This document shows, piece after piece, positions 12,318-24,180 of a stretch of 64,000 nucleotides of DNA. The translations under genes were made by a program, and so were the position numbers. Below the pieces are notes generated by a model, which saw only the letters and a list, made by a program, of their open reading frames with translations, had not been told where the DNA came from and did not search any database. Within the stretch, counting starts at the first letter, position 1; every line of letters starts with the position of its first letter. The stretch spans positions 2,108,001 through 2,172,000 of the forward strand of contig JAJTTP010000007.1 of the NCBI GenBank assembly GCA_023313575.1. Direction: 5' to 3'. This DNA comes from Eutypella sp. D-1 (Eukaryota; Ascomycota; Sordariomycetes; Xylariales; Diatrypaceae).

Positions 12318-14526
12318 ATGGCATACATTCATGAAGAGGTTTCTCCCCAACTATTATACCGATGGCCAGAAATATTCCAAACACATCGAGACATAGACTA
12401 CACTGCCGAGAATGTATCGCTCTTTGAGGCTCTAGAGAGCCTCGGCGCTACTGAGGATCCAATCAACCGCTTAATGTCGCATCTAAAGGAGATCGACTCT
12501 TGCCCGTATCGGAAGAATGAAGTGGCCAATTTCTGTGTTGGCGCAGATATTCCGAGCCTAGAAAAGAAAGCACTCACTGACAATGCGAGAGTGGCACTCA
12601 TGGACGAGACCAATGACGGTGTGGCAGCAAACTCCATCCCTAGTGGACTTACTCTATACGAATTGTATAAAGCACTTGGGAAGAAAGTAAGGCGAATAGT
12701 CCGGTTCGTCGCAGTTATACTGACAGGTATGTAGCGTTGGAGCACGACAGACACAAGGCATTGTGATGTAGCAAGTCTTACGTCAGATGTAGAAAGACTT
12801 GCCACATTTGCACGGATGAAGATTCAGAACTATATAAGAGCATACTCAAGACAGGATACCGAGAGACCTACGAGCAAGGTGAAGGGGAACGTACGACGCA
12901 TGTAAGTTTTGAAATGAAGATTCCCTCCATATAAATAGGGAGGCAGGAAAGAGACTATGAATTTACTGTATTAATAATACAGCAGATATATTGCAAACAT
13001 TGACCGTTGGTCCATTCTCTCTCTTGCGGCCACATCCTCCGAGCAGCAAGCGCATGCTCTTTCTGCATTCATTTTCAATCATCTTCAATGGACGACCAGA
13101 CTTACTATGAAAATCATTGTGCGTACTCCTGTCCGGCAACTGTAAACTATTAACTCACCTTGACTAGACTACAGGACCGCCTAAATACGCCCTGGAGTTC
13201 CACCTTCCTTTTTACGCACTTCGGAAACATAAGTTTCCTCAACTGGATCATCGACTGAAGCAGGACGGTAAATCCTTGAGGCAATACCATGTTATTACAT
13301 TTCTTCGGACACGTTCATGTGATGACGATAACATAGATGATGTCATTTATGAAGCCAAGGTGTCTTGTCTTGTCTCCGGTTGGGACTGTCACTCATGGAC
13401 TGCCCACATGTTCATAGACCTGTACTATGAAGAGTCCAACTCAGATGAAGACCTCGAGAGTATAACGGCATACGAGAAAGTCCGTCAAGACGGGCTGGAT
13501 TTCGACCCTTTCACCTCATCTGAAACAATGACGAATACACTTAGGGATCCGAGAGAATACCTGCTCAAGGTACTGGAAGTCCGCCTTAGCAAAGTCAAGA
13601 ACGAGTGGGAGAATTCTGTTCTATATATAGAACGTTCCATTGAAGCATATGTGAGTCTCCACGTGACCCCACTAGGAATCACGTAGACGTCAATATGTAT
13701 CAAACAGGTTAATATTCAGGATGACAGATAAACGACTATGACGCAAGGCTCGGAGAGGCCGACTCTGTCGGAGGTGTGGGCAGAGGAAACGCTCCGAAAG
13801 GAAATAAGTTTAGAACTGTGCTTCGCTCAGAGCTCCAGGAGTGGATGAAGAAAGCCACAGAACTATTGACAAGGTTCATCAGCACGCTACAGGAGTGTGA
13901 TCGTGAACTAGATTTCTTTTTTTCCAAAGGAGTCTATTATTTCTGTACACCCAACCCGTCCCTTAATATCTCAGAAACCTCGGTGGCCCGGCTAGCCCTT
14001 GTCGACCAAGAACGGCACGAGCTTCACAGGCTTTTGATCAAACTACAGCACATCAAGCTCGTTTGTAGAGACATATTGCGAGATGTAAGTAGGAGCCCCT
14101 GGTTGAGACTAGCACCACGCTGACTAGACCAGCTTAACCTCCAACTAGCCCACGAAAGCAATGCCGCCACCCTGTTTCAACAAAGCACCTCGGGTGATCT
14201 TAGAGTACTCACATGGATCACATTTGTAGGCAACTTGAATCAATATTAATTTATCTTCCACTAATTTCTAATAGAACTCCATTCCTGTCATGGCTGCTGC
14301 CGCCTTATTGAGCACTGACCCAGGGTTCATGCCTATTACCCCAAGTCCACTGAACTTGGTCCTTACGATCTGTATTGGCCAACTTTTCCTTTTGCTAATA
14401 CTTGACGTACTTCGAGATTTAAGGTGGCTACGAGCATGTCGTACATGGGTGACACTTCAGCTAATCCAGCGTTGGCTGAGAAAAACTGGGAAGAGGGAGG
14501 GGGGGTTGGACCTTGCAGCTATATAA
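12318..14526 (+). CDS. CorA-like fungal membrane protein, multi-exon
   Basis: The ATG at 12318 opens exon 1, which runs to about 12687. The second segment is about 12983-13122 (DRWSILSLAAT). Then come exon 3 13175-13650 (ALEFHLPFYALRKH, then IYEAKVSCLVSG), exon 4 13728-14084, exon 5 14133-14225 (31 codons, LRVLTWITF) and exon 6 14275-14526. Introns 13651-13727, 14085-14132 and 14226-14274 keep phase; the junction between segments one and two is unresolved. The layout matches a large Pezizomycotina family related to CorA Mg2+ channels: a soluble N-terminal domain, long helices, then two C-terminal membrane segments (TWITFVNSIPVMAAAALLS and LNLVLTICIGQLFLLLIL). The GMN motif that canonical CorA channels carry after the first membrane helix is absent, so ion transport is unproven. 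Family members are often multicopy accessory genes. Confidence 0.7.
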
Positions 14527-16357
14527 ACAATTTACGTGGACGGCAGCCTTCAATGATCATGAATGAGCAGAGGGTTTTGTTTCATTATCTTATGATTTTG
14601 AGTATGTAAGCGTCATATATTTTCCTATGTTGTAATTGGTGAGCAGCTCTGCCTAGGGCCATGCCTGAGGAGTCCGAGAGCAATGATACGCCACCATGAA
14701 CTAGCAGGGGTATAACTACCGAACCCTTACTACGCTAACACTGATGTATCGGTCCATACACCATGCTGTGCAAAGGGTCTAATGCAACTAAGCCACGCCA
14801 TGTACGCTACCAAGATGATAATATGTGCTGGAAATACTGAAATTTGATGTCCATCCCATACATTGCGTGAGCCTCGAAGAGGAGTGAAGGTGTTGTTATT
14901 TTAGCATCCTGTGATGATATAATCTCTCTCTATCTCAATTTCTCTTATTCTCTTCCGTGTCATTTCACGCTCACCTCCCTCAAGCTTGTACTTTTTCCTC
15001 TCCTGCTATTGTCTGAGATTGATATTCGCGCGAAGCTTGACTCCGACCTTTTGAAGCTTGGCGTATTCCCTCGACCGAACACTTGGCTCCTGAGATTTTG
15101 GTCTAAACTTTGATCTTTTGAATACTGCAGTTGGAGCACCGCTGAACCCCACATCTAGTACATGTGTCCGTATCTAGATAGCCTTCGGGTCAGAATAGAA
15201 ATGGGCTTCGGGGAAAAGCTGGGGCCACTATGCAGCTTATACAACAACAAATATTCCACGTACTGGCCTCTCAGCCTTTATGTCAGCTTATCAGAAATCC
15301 GAAAATGAACAACGTGGAGTCCGTACCGTACATCCATCCTAGGATGGGCACAATAACACTGTCTGAGGTTAGTAATTGGTCATGACAGCGATGCGAGTAG
15401 CGGCAATATGACAAAGGCAACGAACGCAGGTCCAAACGTATATATATCGCTTCTTTGCCTGCTCGAATTTTGTTAATATCCGAACCGAAGGGGTGTGATC
15501 AAGCGTCGTGGTTCTGCTTCTTTTCCAACGCAAGCGTGGTTACTGATAGGTGCACACTAGCATACCTTGTTGTGGCTATTCAGCAACGCGGGTGTTGAAC
15601 GAATAAAATGATGAATTCGGCAGAGCAGGAGAAGATGACTTACCATGACTAGATAATTCTATGTTTTGGGCTTTATGGAGTGTTTTTTGAAGGAAGCTGG
15701 CGTCAAGAGTGTTTGAAAATCACCTTTTACGGAATTCCGGAATCAACGGTCCATGGTCCGATTCAGAGGCGCAACTAACTGCACTGCACTGCACTGCACT
15801 GCACTGACGGTCCTGGTACGTTACAATGCAGCACATACACGGCCACCTTTATTATGGTTATTATACAGGTCTTATATATTACTCTTCACCGACAATTGAA
15901 CATGGCGGACTAGAATGGTAGACGGCAAGGATCGAGGATTCACAGATACTGCAGAGCAGGTAGAATCAGAATTATTTGCTGTATTAGGGGAGGCGTGGCT
16001 AGTCTGTGTATCACGTACGCAGTGTGCTGCTGACGTGCCGACTTCGATACATACACTGGCAAACCAAGGAAGCTGAATAAATGAAAATAAAACAAACAGT
16101 GCATGATACAATATACATCTTGAAGAGGTAGAGCATGTTTATACCTTTAAAGCTGAAAGCGTAAAGAGGGAGAATGTGAGGAAGTTCTGCTAGGATTGTA
16201 AGGTTAATTATATTAAATAAGCCTCCCGAGTCTTACTCCAAGCCACCCTATCTTCACCCTCTCCAATATGCAAAACGTATCCACTTGTACAGTGTTAAGG
16301 AGTGACCATCACACGTTGGCGACAGGGTCTAGTCTCAGCTACTCCTCCGTGCTCCTA
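14527..16357. other. Convergent intergenic region
   Basis: This region lies between the 3' ends of the CorA-like gene (plus) and the MFS gene (minus). It contains a pentanucleotide microsatellite, GCACT x5, at 15781-15805. No coding frame of merit was found. Confidence 0.5.
15781..15805. repeat. GCACT pentanucleotide microsatellite
   Basis: Five perfect tandem copies of GCACT can be read directly. The repeat is intergenic and no function is suggested. Confidence 0.9.
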
Positions 16358-18877
16358 CTAATGAGCAAATCTAAAATCCAACCGGCGGCTCCCTTCGAGT
16401 TTTGTCTGCTTAACATAATTATCCCTCTCCTCCTGGGTCATTGCGTTCCAGACACGATCGCGCTGTTTGTTGCGATATATGTAGTCTGGATCGAAATGTC
16501 AATACTAAAGCTGACGCGAGCAGTGACACATGTTGGATGACGGCAGATATTCCTAGGCTTACTTACAGGCTTTTGTCAAGAGAAATACAGCGATCGCTGC
16601 TAAGTTGATTGATACAAGCTGCATGTTTCCACGGCGATAAACCGGCTTGTCGTCATCTCGATATATGAAGCTCGAGGCAATGTTCCCCAGCTGCACGGAC
16701 ATCTGTACGATGATGGGCGTCAGCGGCCGTGTGACTCCGAGGATATTCCCGGTTCGCTGTCCTAAACATGACCGGTCGGTGCTACTTACATTATACAGGG
16801 CGGCAGAAACAGACCGTGTGCCAACGTTGTTGGAATTTCGTGACACCCAAGCCACTACAATAGCGTGGCAGTAGGGATAGGACAGTAGAATCTGCACAAT
16901 CGCATACGTGGGCCACGCTTGAATGACAGTACCCTTCCACCACGCCAGTGCAATGACACACGGGAGCGTCCACACGGCTTGGAGCATGGACACGAGCGTC
17001 CTTTCGTTGACCCAGTCCGACAGTCTCGTGATAAGAAGCAGAGTGATGATGTGGAGCACATTCTACCAAGATATCTGGTCAGAACAGAAGATACACACAA
17101 GCACGACACCGAGATCACGAGGTACTGCACTGAACTTACCGAAGGAATAGTCAATAGGTTAGTGTTGAAGGTATCAAAGCCAACGGACTTCAGGATTAAC
17201 GTGACGTATTTGTCCGCCGGCGCCTGTGGAATGTATGCAATAAGCCCGATGGCATAGAGAGGCCATAGGTCATAGTCTTTCATTGAGTTCCACAGCCTCT
17301 TGGGTGTAATAGCCTGACGGTTATGCATGTCGCCCTTAGACGGGTCGTCACGTAGCACACGGTTGACAACGATGGCCTCCTCACGGTCAGTGAACCACCC
17401 CTTAGGCCGGAACCATGTCTTGGTTTGGACGGCCGATGCAGGCATCATGAAGAACGAGGCGACACCAATCTAAGGGCGAGCAAATCGTTAGAATTGTCGG
17501 GTTTTCTCCGGTTTGCACAGCATCTATGCGCAGAGTAATAACTTATCGAGGTATTGTGTACTTACAGCAAATGTGATCAAGCCTTCGATCAAGAACAGCC
17601 AGCGCCAGCCACCCCAGCCAGCCACACCGCGTAGGCGCAGAAGTGCAAAGGCCAGGAGCGAGGTCACTATTGTGGTTACGGATAGTGACGTCCAAAAGTA
17701 GCTGTAAGGCGAGACTCAGTTAGCCGGGTGCTTCCCGATATCCTACATACGAACTTACCTAAGCCGGATGGGAAGTTCCCGCGAGGTATAGAAGTAGCTC
17801 AGCCAGAGCACGAGGTCAGGGATGAAGCCGCCCTACCAGATGTCGTTAGTCCACTGAGAGGTTACACAAAGCTCCCGTCAATGCAAAGGCTAGGGTTACA
17901 CATGACGGGAGGCAACACAAGACAGCCAGAAACCGATTCAATAGTCGACGCACCTCTAAGATACCCAGCAAGGCCCGCGTGGCCAAGAAAGAACCCCTTC
18001 CGTTTATGAAACACTGAAACATCGCGACGAGGGACCACAGACAGATCTGTGCGGGAATCCAACGATCGGGGCCGATGGCCTTTGACACGAGCTGCGAGGG
18101 GAGTTCGGCGAGGAGGAAGGACAGGAGAAAGACCGTGTTGCCGTAGTTGTAATCTGTCGATCGTTGATTCCCTACGTCAGCTACTGACTCTTCCTTTCAT
18201 GCCTCCTTTCCCTATAGTTGAGAGCTAAAAGACATAGGAGCGACCTGATCACGTACCGTCCGTGTTCATACCGAGGTCCTCGAGCATGTTGTCGGAGACG
18301 GCCTGTTTGAGGTTTCCTCGGTCGACCTGAAGACTGAAGAACATAACACACTAGATAGTCATTACCAAGTTAGTAATCCTGTCCAGCCCCGGCGACTATT
18401 AGATCAGTCTTTCGCTACACCTCATCCAGAACCCAGCCTCCCAACCCCCCAAACTACTGCCTGGGGCCCTCAACATCTCTCATCACTTTATAGGGTTTTC
18501 ATAGAACATACCGCCCAGAGACAAACATGCCAATCGAGCTTACGGATGAGCTTGCGCTCCTCATCCGCGGACCAGGTGAGGTTCTCGTCGAAGACGTGGC
18601 GGGCCTCGTATTCGGCTTTCTCGTAGACGCTGCGCCAGCGGGCGGCGACGACGGGGTCGGTGAACGGGTTTTTCTTCAACGAGTGGGCGTCGTTGCTCTC
18701 GAGTGCCGACCCGTCGCTGCTCCCCGTCTCGTCATCATGGTTGCGGTAGTAGGTACCGTCGTTATCCTTCAGCTCTCCCGTCACCCGCGGGCCCTTGTCC
18801 GATGATCCCCGGCTGCCCGTTAGCGCTACTACCGGGAGTGCGTCCGGGTCCGTCTGTACTGGCGGTATGGTGGTCAT
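16358..18877 (-). CDS. MFS permease, allantoate/nicotinate (Dal5/Tna1) type
   Basis: Nine exons can be joined in phase on the minus strand: 18877-18512, 18350-18257, 18153-17954, 17832-17759, 17701-17566, 17469-17140, 17062-16790, 16702-16567 and 16485-16358. They total 1737 nt, a protein of 578 residues. The N-terminus is a long acidic cytosolic tail (about 110 residues). The body then shows the anion:cation symporter (ACS) pattern: DRGNLKQA after the first membrane helix, [26 protein letters not shown], a long central loop, then [13 protein letters not shown] and the C-terminal [13 protein letters not shown] with LDFRFAH. These motifs are typical of fungal Dal5/Tna1 permeases, which import allantoate, nicotinate or related small organic anions at the plasma membrane. 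The substrate cannot be read from sequence. All borders fit GT-AG. Confidence 0.9.
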
Positions 18878-20805
18878 GTTGGCGGTCCGGTCAGTCCTCT
18901 CTAGTACAGTTCAGTGCCAGGTAAGGCAGCAATACGGAATATGGTAGCAGGGGCTACGCTCTATCACTTCCGTACACACTAGATGCGAAGACGATTGCGA
19001 AGGGAGCAAGGGTGAAAGAAGACTCGTGAGGATCATCACAGGATCCAGGAACTGGATCGGGAAGGGAGCATGTCTACAATATATACATGTAACACAAACC
19101 GAACTACCCAGACATCCGATGTTCAAGACAGCGATCTCCCAACACCCAATAACAACCGACTGGGACGGCCACAACGCGGAGGAGCGTCACATCCACATGC
19201 AGCCCACACGCAAGATCCATCGTTATCAGAACAGAAAAGAGGGCGCGCGCGGATCATGGGGTCGCCTCGCTCCCCTCCCCTAAAATTTATTTTAGCATGC
19301 CTGCACCACAACCAGGGATCCCATTGCGTGCGCGTGCGGCTCGGTTTGGACCAGCAGCTAGCTATGTGCTTGCGCTGTGCGGGTTCGCCAGCTCTCTCCT
19401 AGACTGCCCGACGGTTCGATGATCTCAGTGGTTGGCCCAACCAAACAAATGGGCTTCGTATAATAGGAAAGATAGATAGATAGCGAGAAGCATGATATGT
19501 AAGGGTAGGTAGCGGTCGCCACTCGGTTGGACTGTGTTCCAACCGCCTTACTTTAACCGAGAACGTACATCCCGACCGATGATGTTAGGGGCGGCGCCCG
19601 TGACGTGACGGGGCATCCCGATTCCGTGACGCGCGGAGTTGGATTGACCCCCAATTCCCCCATCAGAGCAGGTGTAATCGAGTCGTATCTAGTATAATTA
19701 AATTCAAATTGACTGCAATTCTTTTCCTTCCCCTCTCTGCTATTATTCGTATACTTACCAGTATCTCCCTTTCCCGTTAATTCGGTAGGTACCGCACCGC
19801 AAACACAAGCTTGCAGCCGCCCCTCCCGGGCTGTCTTAGACGAGCGGCGCGAAAAATAGGCGGATGGACTTTGGTGGTTTTTTTGGAGAACAATGAGGAG
19901 GGATTCGATAACGACATATAACGCCATACCTCCGTCTTAGAAAATCGGGGTGGGGGTTCCGTTCGGGTGTCGCTGTCGCGAGAACACAAGTGGTGGTTAA
20001 AACTTGAAAGACACAGAGCAATGATTAATAGCCTAACAATGCGGCACACACACCCCGGCACCCTTGCCGACTGCGTCCCAAAATGTCGGGATTATTTCGA
20101 TATTTGCCTTTTCACGACGATTGTTCGGATCACGTCATTGAAGGTCCCGATGTTGATGTTTTGGATGTTTGATCCGGTATCCGTATGCACGGCCGAATTC
20201 GGTTCGCCAATCTAAAGTAGATAGATGGATCTTCAAGCCTATCCATCCGCCCATCCATCCTCCACTCATGCACATGGCTACTACCATGCCACCCCCCTGC
20301 ACCGCAGCCAATAGGGGCCAGGATATATGTCAAGCATTCACAAGTCATCTCCTAAAGCCCGTACCAAGTAGCCAAGCAATAGATGGTCTCTCTTGGGACC
20401 GAAAGCTTGGGTAGATAAGCATTTTCTTGCGTTCGGGGCTAGAACTAGTGTCGAGGAAGAGTAATTACCAAAGTCCTTGACACCGAAAATTGGAACATGG
20501 GTAGTGGTGGGTGGGTAGGGATAGTGTTCCAATTTCAATGTCAAGGACCTGACTACATGTGCCCCTACCTAGTCTCGGTCGATGCCCGACATCTATCTTT
20601 ATCTCCCACCTTCCGAGGCCCACCACGTAACACGCACGTCAACAACGTGGTTGTACACGTTGTTGTAACAGATAGATGGGGCGAGCGGCAAGTATGAAAC
20701 AAGTTTTTTAAACAGACCGAGACCGCAATGCGTATCGGCCCGGGCCAAGCTCGGCCAGACTGAGCTACGCTATTCGGCTATCTATCTCTCCCTCTCTCTA
20801 TCCAT
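18878..20805. other. Intergenic between MFS gene and COG3
   Basis: This region is about 1.9 kb. It should hold the MFS promoter (18.9-19.5 kb) and the COG3 3' region. Short TCCATCC/GATA-type low-complexity patches occur near 20220-20265 and 20780-20815. No gene was found. Confidence 0.5.
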
Positions 20806-23446
20806 CTACCTCCCGCTCGCCCCCTTCTCATCCTTGGCTTCCTTCTGGGCCTGCGCGTTGATCTGTATGGCTTCTTTGAGCTTAGCCACGACCTCGGGCT
20901 GGCCGCCGAACGCCGTGGTCAGCATCTCGTCGAGCCCGTCCTCCGTGGCGGCGGGAGATGACCCGGCGCCGACGCCGGATTTGGACTTGGAACCCCGGCG
21001 AGCGCCGCTCGTGGTCGCTGCATGAATGAGAGTGCCCCACCGCTGCGTGAAGGCGTAGATGCTCTTGCGGAGGAGCTCGTCTAGCTTCTCGTTGGCGTCT
21101 TGTTCCCCGGCCGCTGTCGCCGCCGCCCCCACGTTGCCCGAGGCCGCCGGCGCTGACGAGGAGGCGAACCACGGGCCCAGGGACAGCGTGCCGCCGAGGA
21201 TTCCGCGGAATAGGCCCATCCAGTTCTGGGGGCTCAGGGCGTCCCAGATCTGCCCGAAGTGTTGCATCGCCGCGGGGTGGGATCGAACGTCGCCGATCTC
21301 GAGCGACACCAGGCTGTTCTTGAGGATGAGTAGGTTCTTGATCATGAACAGGTCCGGGTCCGGGTCGGGCACGGCAGCCCGGCTGCCGCTAAGGCGCGCC
21401 TCGACGCGCTGCAGCGCCAGGATCGTCTCGTTGACGATGCGGAAGATGACTGGGCTTGACTTTTGCTACGAGAGGATTAGCGATATAGATTTGGGGATTA
21501 AAAAGGTGTATTAATAGTTACGACCACTTACACTACGCTCCTTAGGCATAGCTTCATCGTACATTGCCAGGAGCTCAAGGGCACGCTTCGTCACCGGATA
21601 CGCGTTAGAGGAGGCGACGCCGTTCACCACTGGCGTGATCTTGAGTGACTCGGTCGATATAGGGGCTTTAGATATCGACTTGGTGACTTCCGCCTCGAAG
21701 GCCGCGTCGGTTAGCGGCCACAGATGTTCCGTAAGCAGCCTCGCTGTTAGCTCGTGACAGTGAAGCGAATACCGGGTCTCTTCTTCGTCGTACTCCAGTA
21801 GGAGGTATTCATTCGTGATCCATGCTAGCAGGTTGCACATCGTGTGTATTTCGCTGGTCTGAAGGACCGATTGGATAGTTGTCGCAATTGGAGCGACATT
21901 GACTGGGGTCACAAGGGTTCTCTGATGGGACTTCAGCGCCGCGTAGGCGGATTGGGTATCCATGCTGAATTGAGGATCGATAGAGAGGATCTTGGTGAAG
22001 AGCTCGGCTTCGTTAAATGACCTCTCGTAGCATTGCTTGATAAAGTTCCGGCAGGCAGTCTCGACACTAGCCTCTTTGACCTCCTTTTTGAAGACATCAA
22101 GGTCATGAGAGGTTATGGGACGCAGATCGCGATCTCGGATGTTCGTATAGGTCGAGAAGATGTTGCTGGCTGTATCGGAGTAGTAGTCAAATCTTTGGCC
22201 TGGCTTTGGGTTCCCTGATTGATCATAACAGCTTTGGATGACTCGCTGGACATTGGCAATGAGACCATCGGCCTCGAGCACCATTTGCTCGAAGCGACCG
22301 TAGGCAAGGGCATGTCGCGCTGAGTCCGATTGTGTCGACGCGATTTGCTTGGAGATCTCTGAGGAGATCTGCTCGAGGTGGCCCGAAAAGCCCATCTCGA
22401 CGAGATGGAGGGCCTTTGTAAGAAGTGACTGATACCTGGCTAAATAAGATTCGGCATCTCGATACGTGGGCTAGGAATTGTTAGCAGCAGCTCAGGCTTA
22501 TATCAAAGTAGTAGAGAACAAAACTGACATGCTCCAACATGAAGCCTATGCAAGCGTCGAGGTTGGTTAATATCTCCCCGAAATTCTGGTGATCAACTAA
22601 GCGACTCGCCCCAGGGGCATTAAGTCTCCTCGTGACGCCATCTAGATAGGCGTAGTAATGCAGGTCGGTGCCGACCTCATCCGCCAACTTCTGCAGCCTC
22701 TTCTCCTCGGTTAGAAGGTCGTCACACTGGGCCTGGAACGAAGTCGTCTGAGATTCCACAGCGCGGAAGGAGTCAGCTAGGGAGGAGAGTAGATCCAGGG
22801 CGTCATTAGCGCCCTCTATCAGTGTATCGAGGTGGCGTCCGGTGATCTCCAGCTGCTCTTGGTATATTCTAGTGATCGTGTCAGCCGCAGGGCGCTGACA
22901 TTGGGTTTCCTGCCGAAAGACCAAACCGGCGCCGGATGACATACAAGTATTCCTCCTGACTTGTCCCCAGCAGTTGATCATCAAGGCTATTCAACCGAGG
23001 TTCTTCTCGACTTGGCAGGCTGTCCTCGGGCTTCTCTATCTGAAGAGCATCCAGGCTCCTTTCCTTATTCCTCCTCCGCTTCTGCTTCTTCTTTTTTTCG
23101 GTGGCATCTTTGGCAAGCTGTGCCCTCACAACACGGTAAAAGTCGGAATACGAGGCAGCCCTCCTCGTTAAGGTGGGCTCGGGAGGGCCTTTGGGGCCTT
23201 CGGGTTCTTCGTATCGCTCCTGGATGGGTTCGGGAGTATCAGACTGCTTGGTGCCCTGAGTGTCTAGGAGTTAGCGGGTGATATTTATGAAAGTAGGGAA
23301 GGCAAGTAACTTGTTAATTCACTAACATTTGGTTGTTGAAGCAGTGATTCTCTTCTTCGATGTGCGGGAGCGAGGGTGGGTTGCGATGTTGAGGTATTCC
23401 GCCTGTGGTGCTCAGGTACGAAGCTGTACCATGAATCTTCGTACAT
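20806..23446 (-). CDS. COG3: Conserved oligomeric Golgi complex subunit 3
   Basis: Five exons read in phase on the minus strand: 23446-23327, 23255-22945, 22868-22529, 22470-21532 and 21465-20806. They give about 789 residues. The splice between exons 1 and 2 has an alternative reading; the others are firm. The N-terminus (MYEDSWYSFVPEHHRR), the conserved QEQLEITGRHLDTLIEG block, VGTDLHYYAYLDGVTRRLN, PTYRDAESYLARYQSLLTKA, SVETACRNFIKQCYERS and the C-terminal DPDLFMIKNLLILKN are hallmarks of Cog3/Sec34. The protein is a lobe A subunit of the COG tethering complex, which captures retrograde vesicles at the Golgi and is needed for glycosyltransferase recycling. It is largely helical with coiled coil near 130-230. 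The gene is divergent from the FMP25-like gene. Confidence 0.93.
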
Positions 23447-24180
23447 GATTGTACCTCTGTAGCTACGTAATTGGTGATTTAGTTAATTATTAGTGACCTG
23501 GGTAGTTGTTTGGCTAATTCCAACAACGCATTACGGGATGCCCTCGGGAATTGCGTTTCTCCAAATGTCCCAATATCTATAGCGACAGTTTTGATGTTTC
23601 AGTTAAGTACCAACCAAACCAGTGTTGACAGCTGGTTGTGTCGCGACCGACACCTTAAACGGACGACGTCTTAGTTATCATTATTGACTCTCACTCTCTG
23701 CAAATTATTCATTACATGATTATTTGCTTGTGTATTTTAGTTACCCGGTCTATTCAAGTATCAGATTGGCTCAACCCCACATTACGTCGGACTGTTCAAG
23801 ACTGTCGGGTCGGTGGGTCCTCAAAAGTGGAACTTTGAAGCTTAATCAACGAACCAATCATCTGTAGCGAATTCCACAAGCACGGAAGCTATGTGCAAAA
23901 ACGTCCACGCTGATTAGCTGCAGAGTTTTAGCACTTTCTCTGACCTCATCCAGAATCAGATCAGATTCGAATTTATGCCCGGGTGTACATTGAATTCGCT
24001 TCCAGGTTCTGGCAACGTTAAGCATTCACCACAGCTTTCGAGGGTCTGAGTCCCAACTAGTCCAACCCTTCAGGTCCTCTACATGACTATATCAGTCCCA
24101 TGATGATAGCCTCTAATTGAAAAGAATTTTACTTGTCTCATTAGTTTATTCGATCCACTTCGAATTTAACTACAGTCAGC
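23447..24180. promoter_or_regulatory. Divergent promoter region COG3 / FMP25-like
   Basis: The start codons of COG3 (minus) and the FMP25-like gene (plus) are 734 bases apart, so both promoters must lie here. The sequence is moderately AT-rich with several CCAAT-like ACCAA(T/A) words (for example 23611-23616 and 23852-23858). No strong TATA box is evident. Confidence 0.6.
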
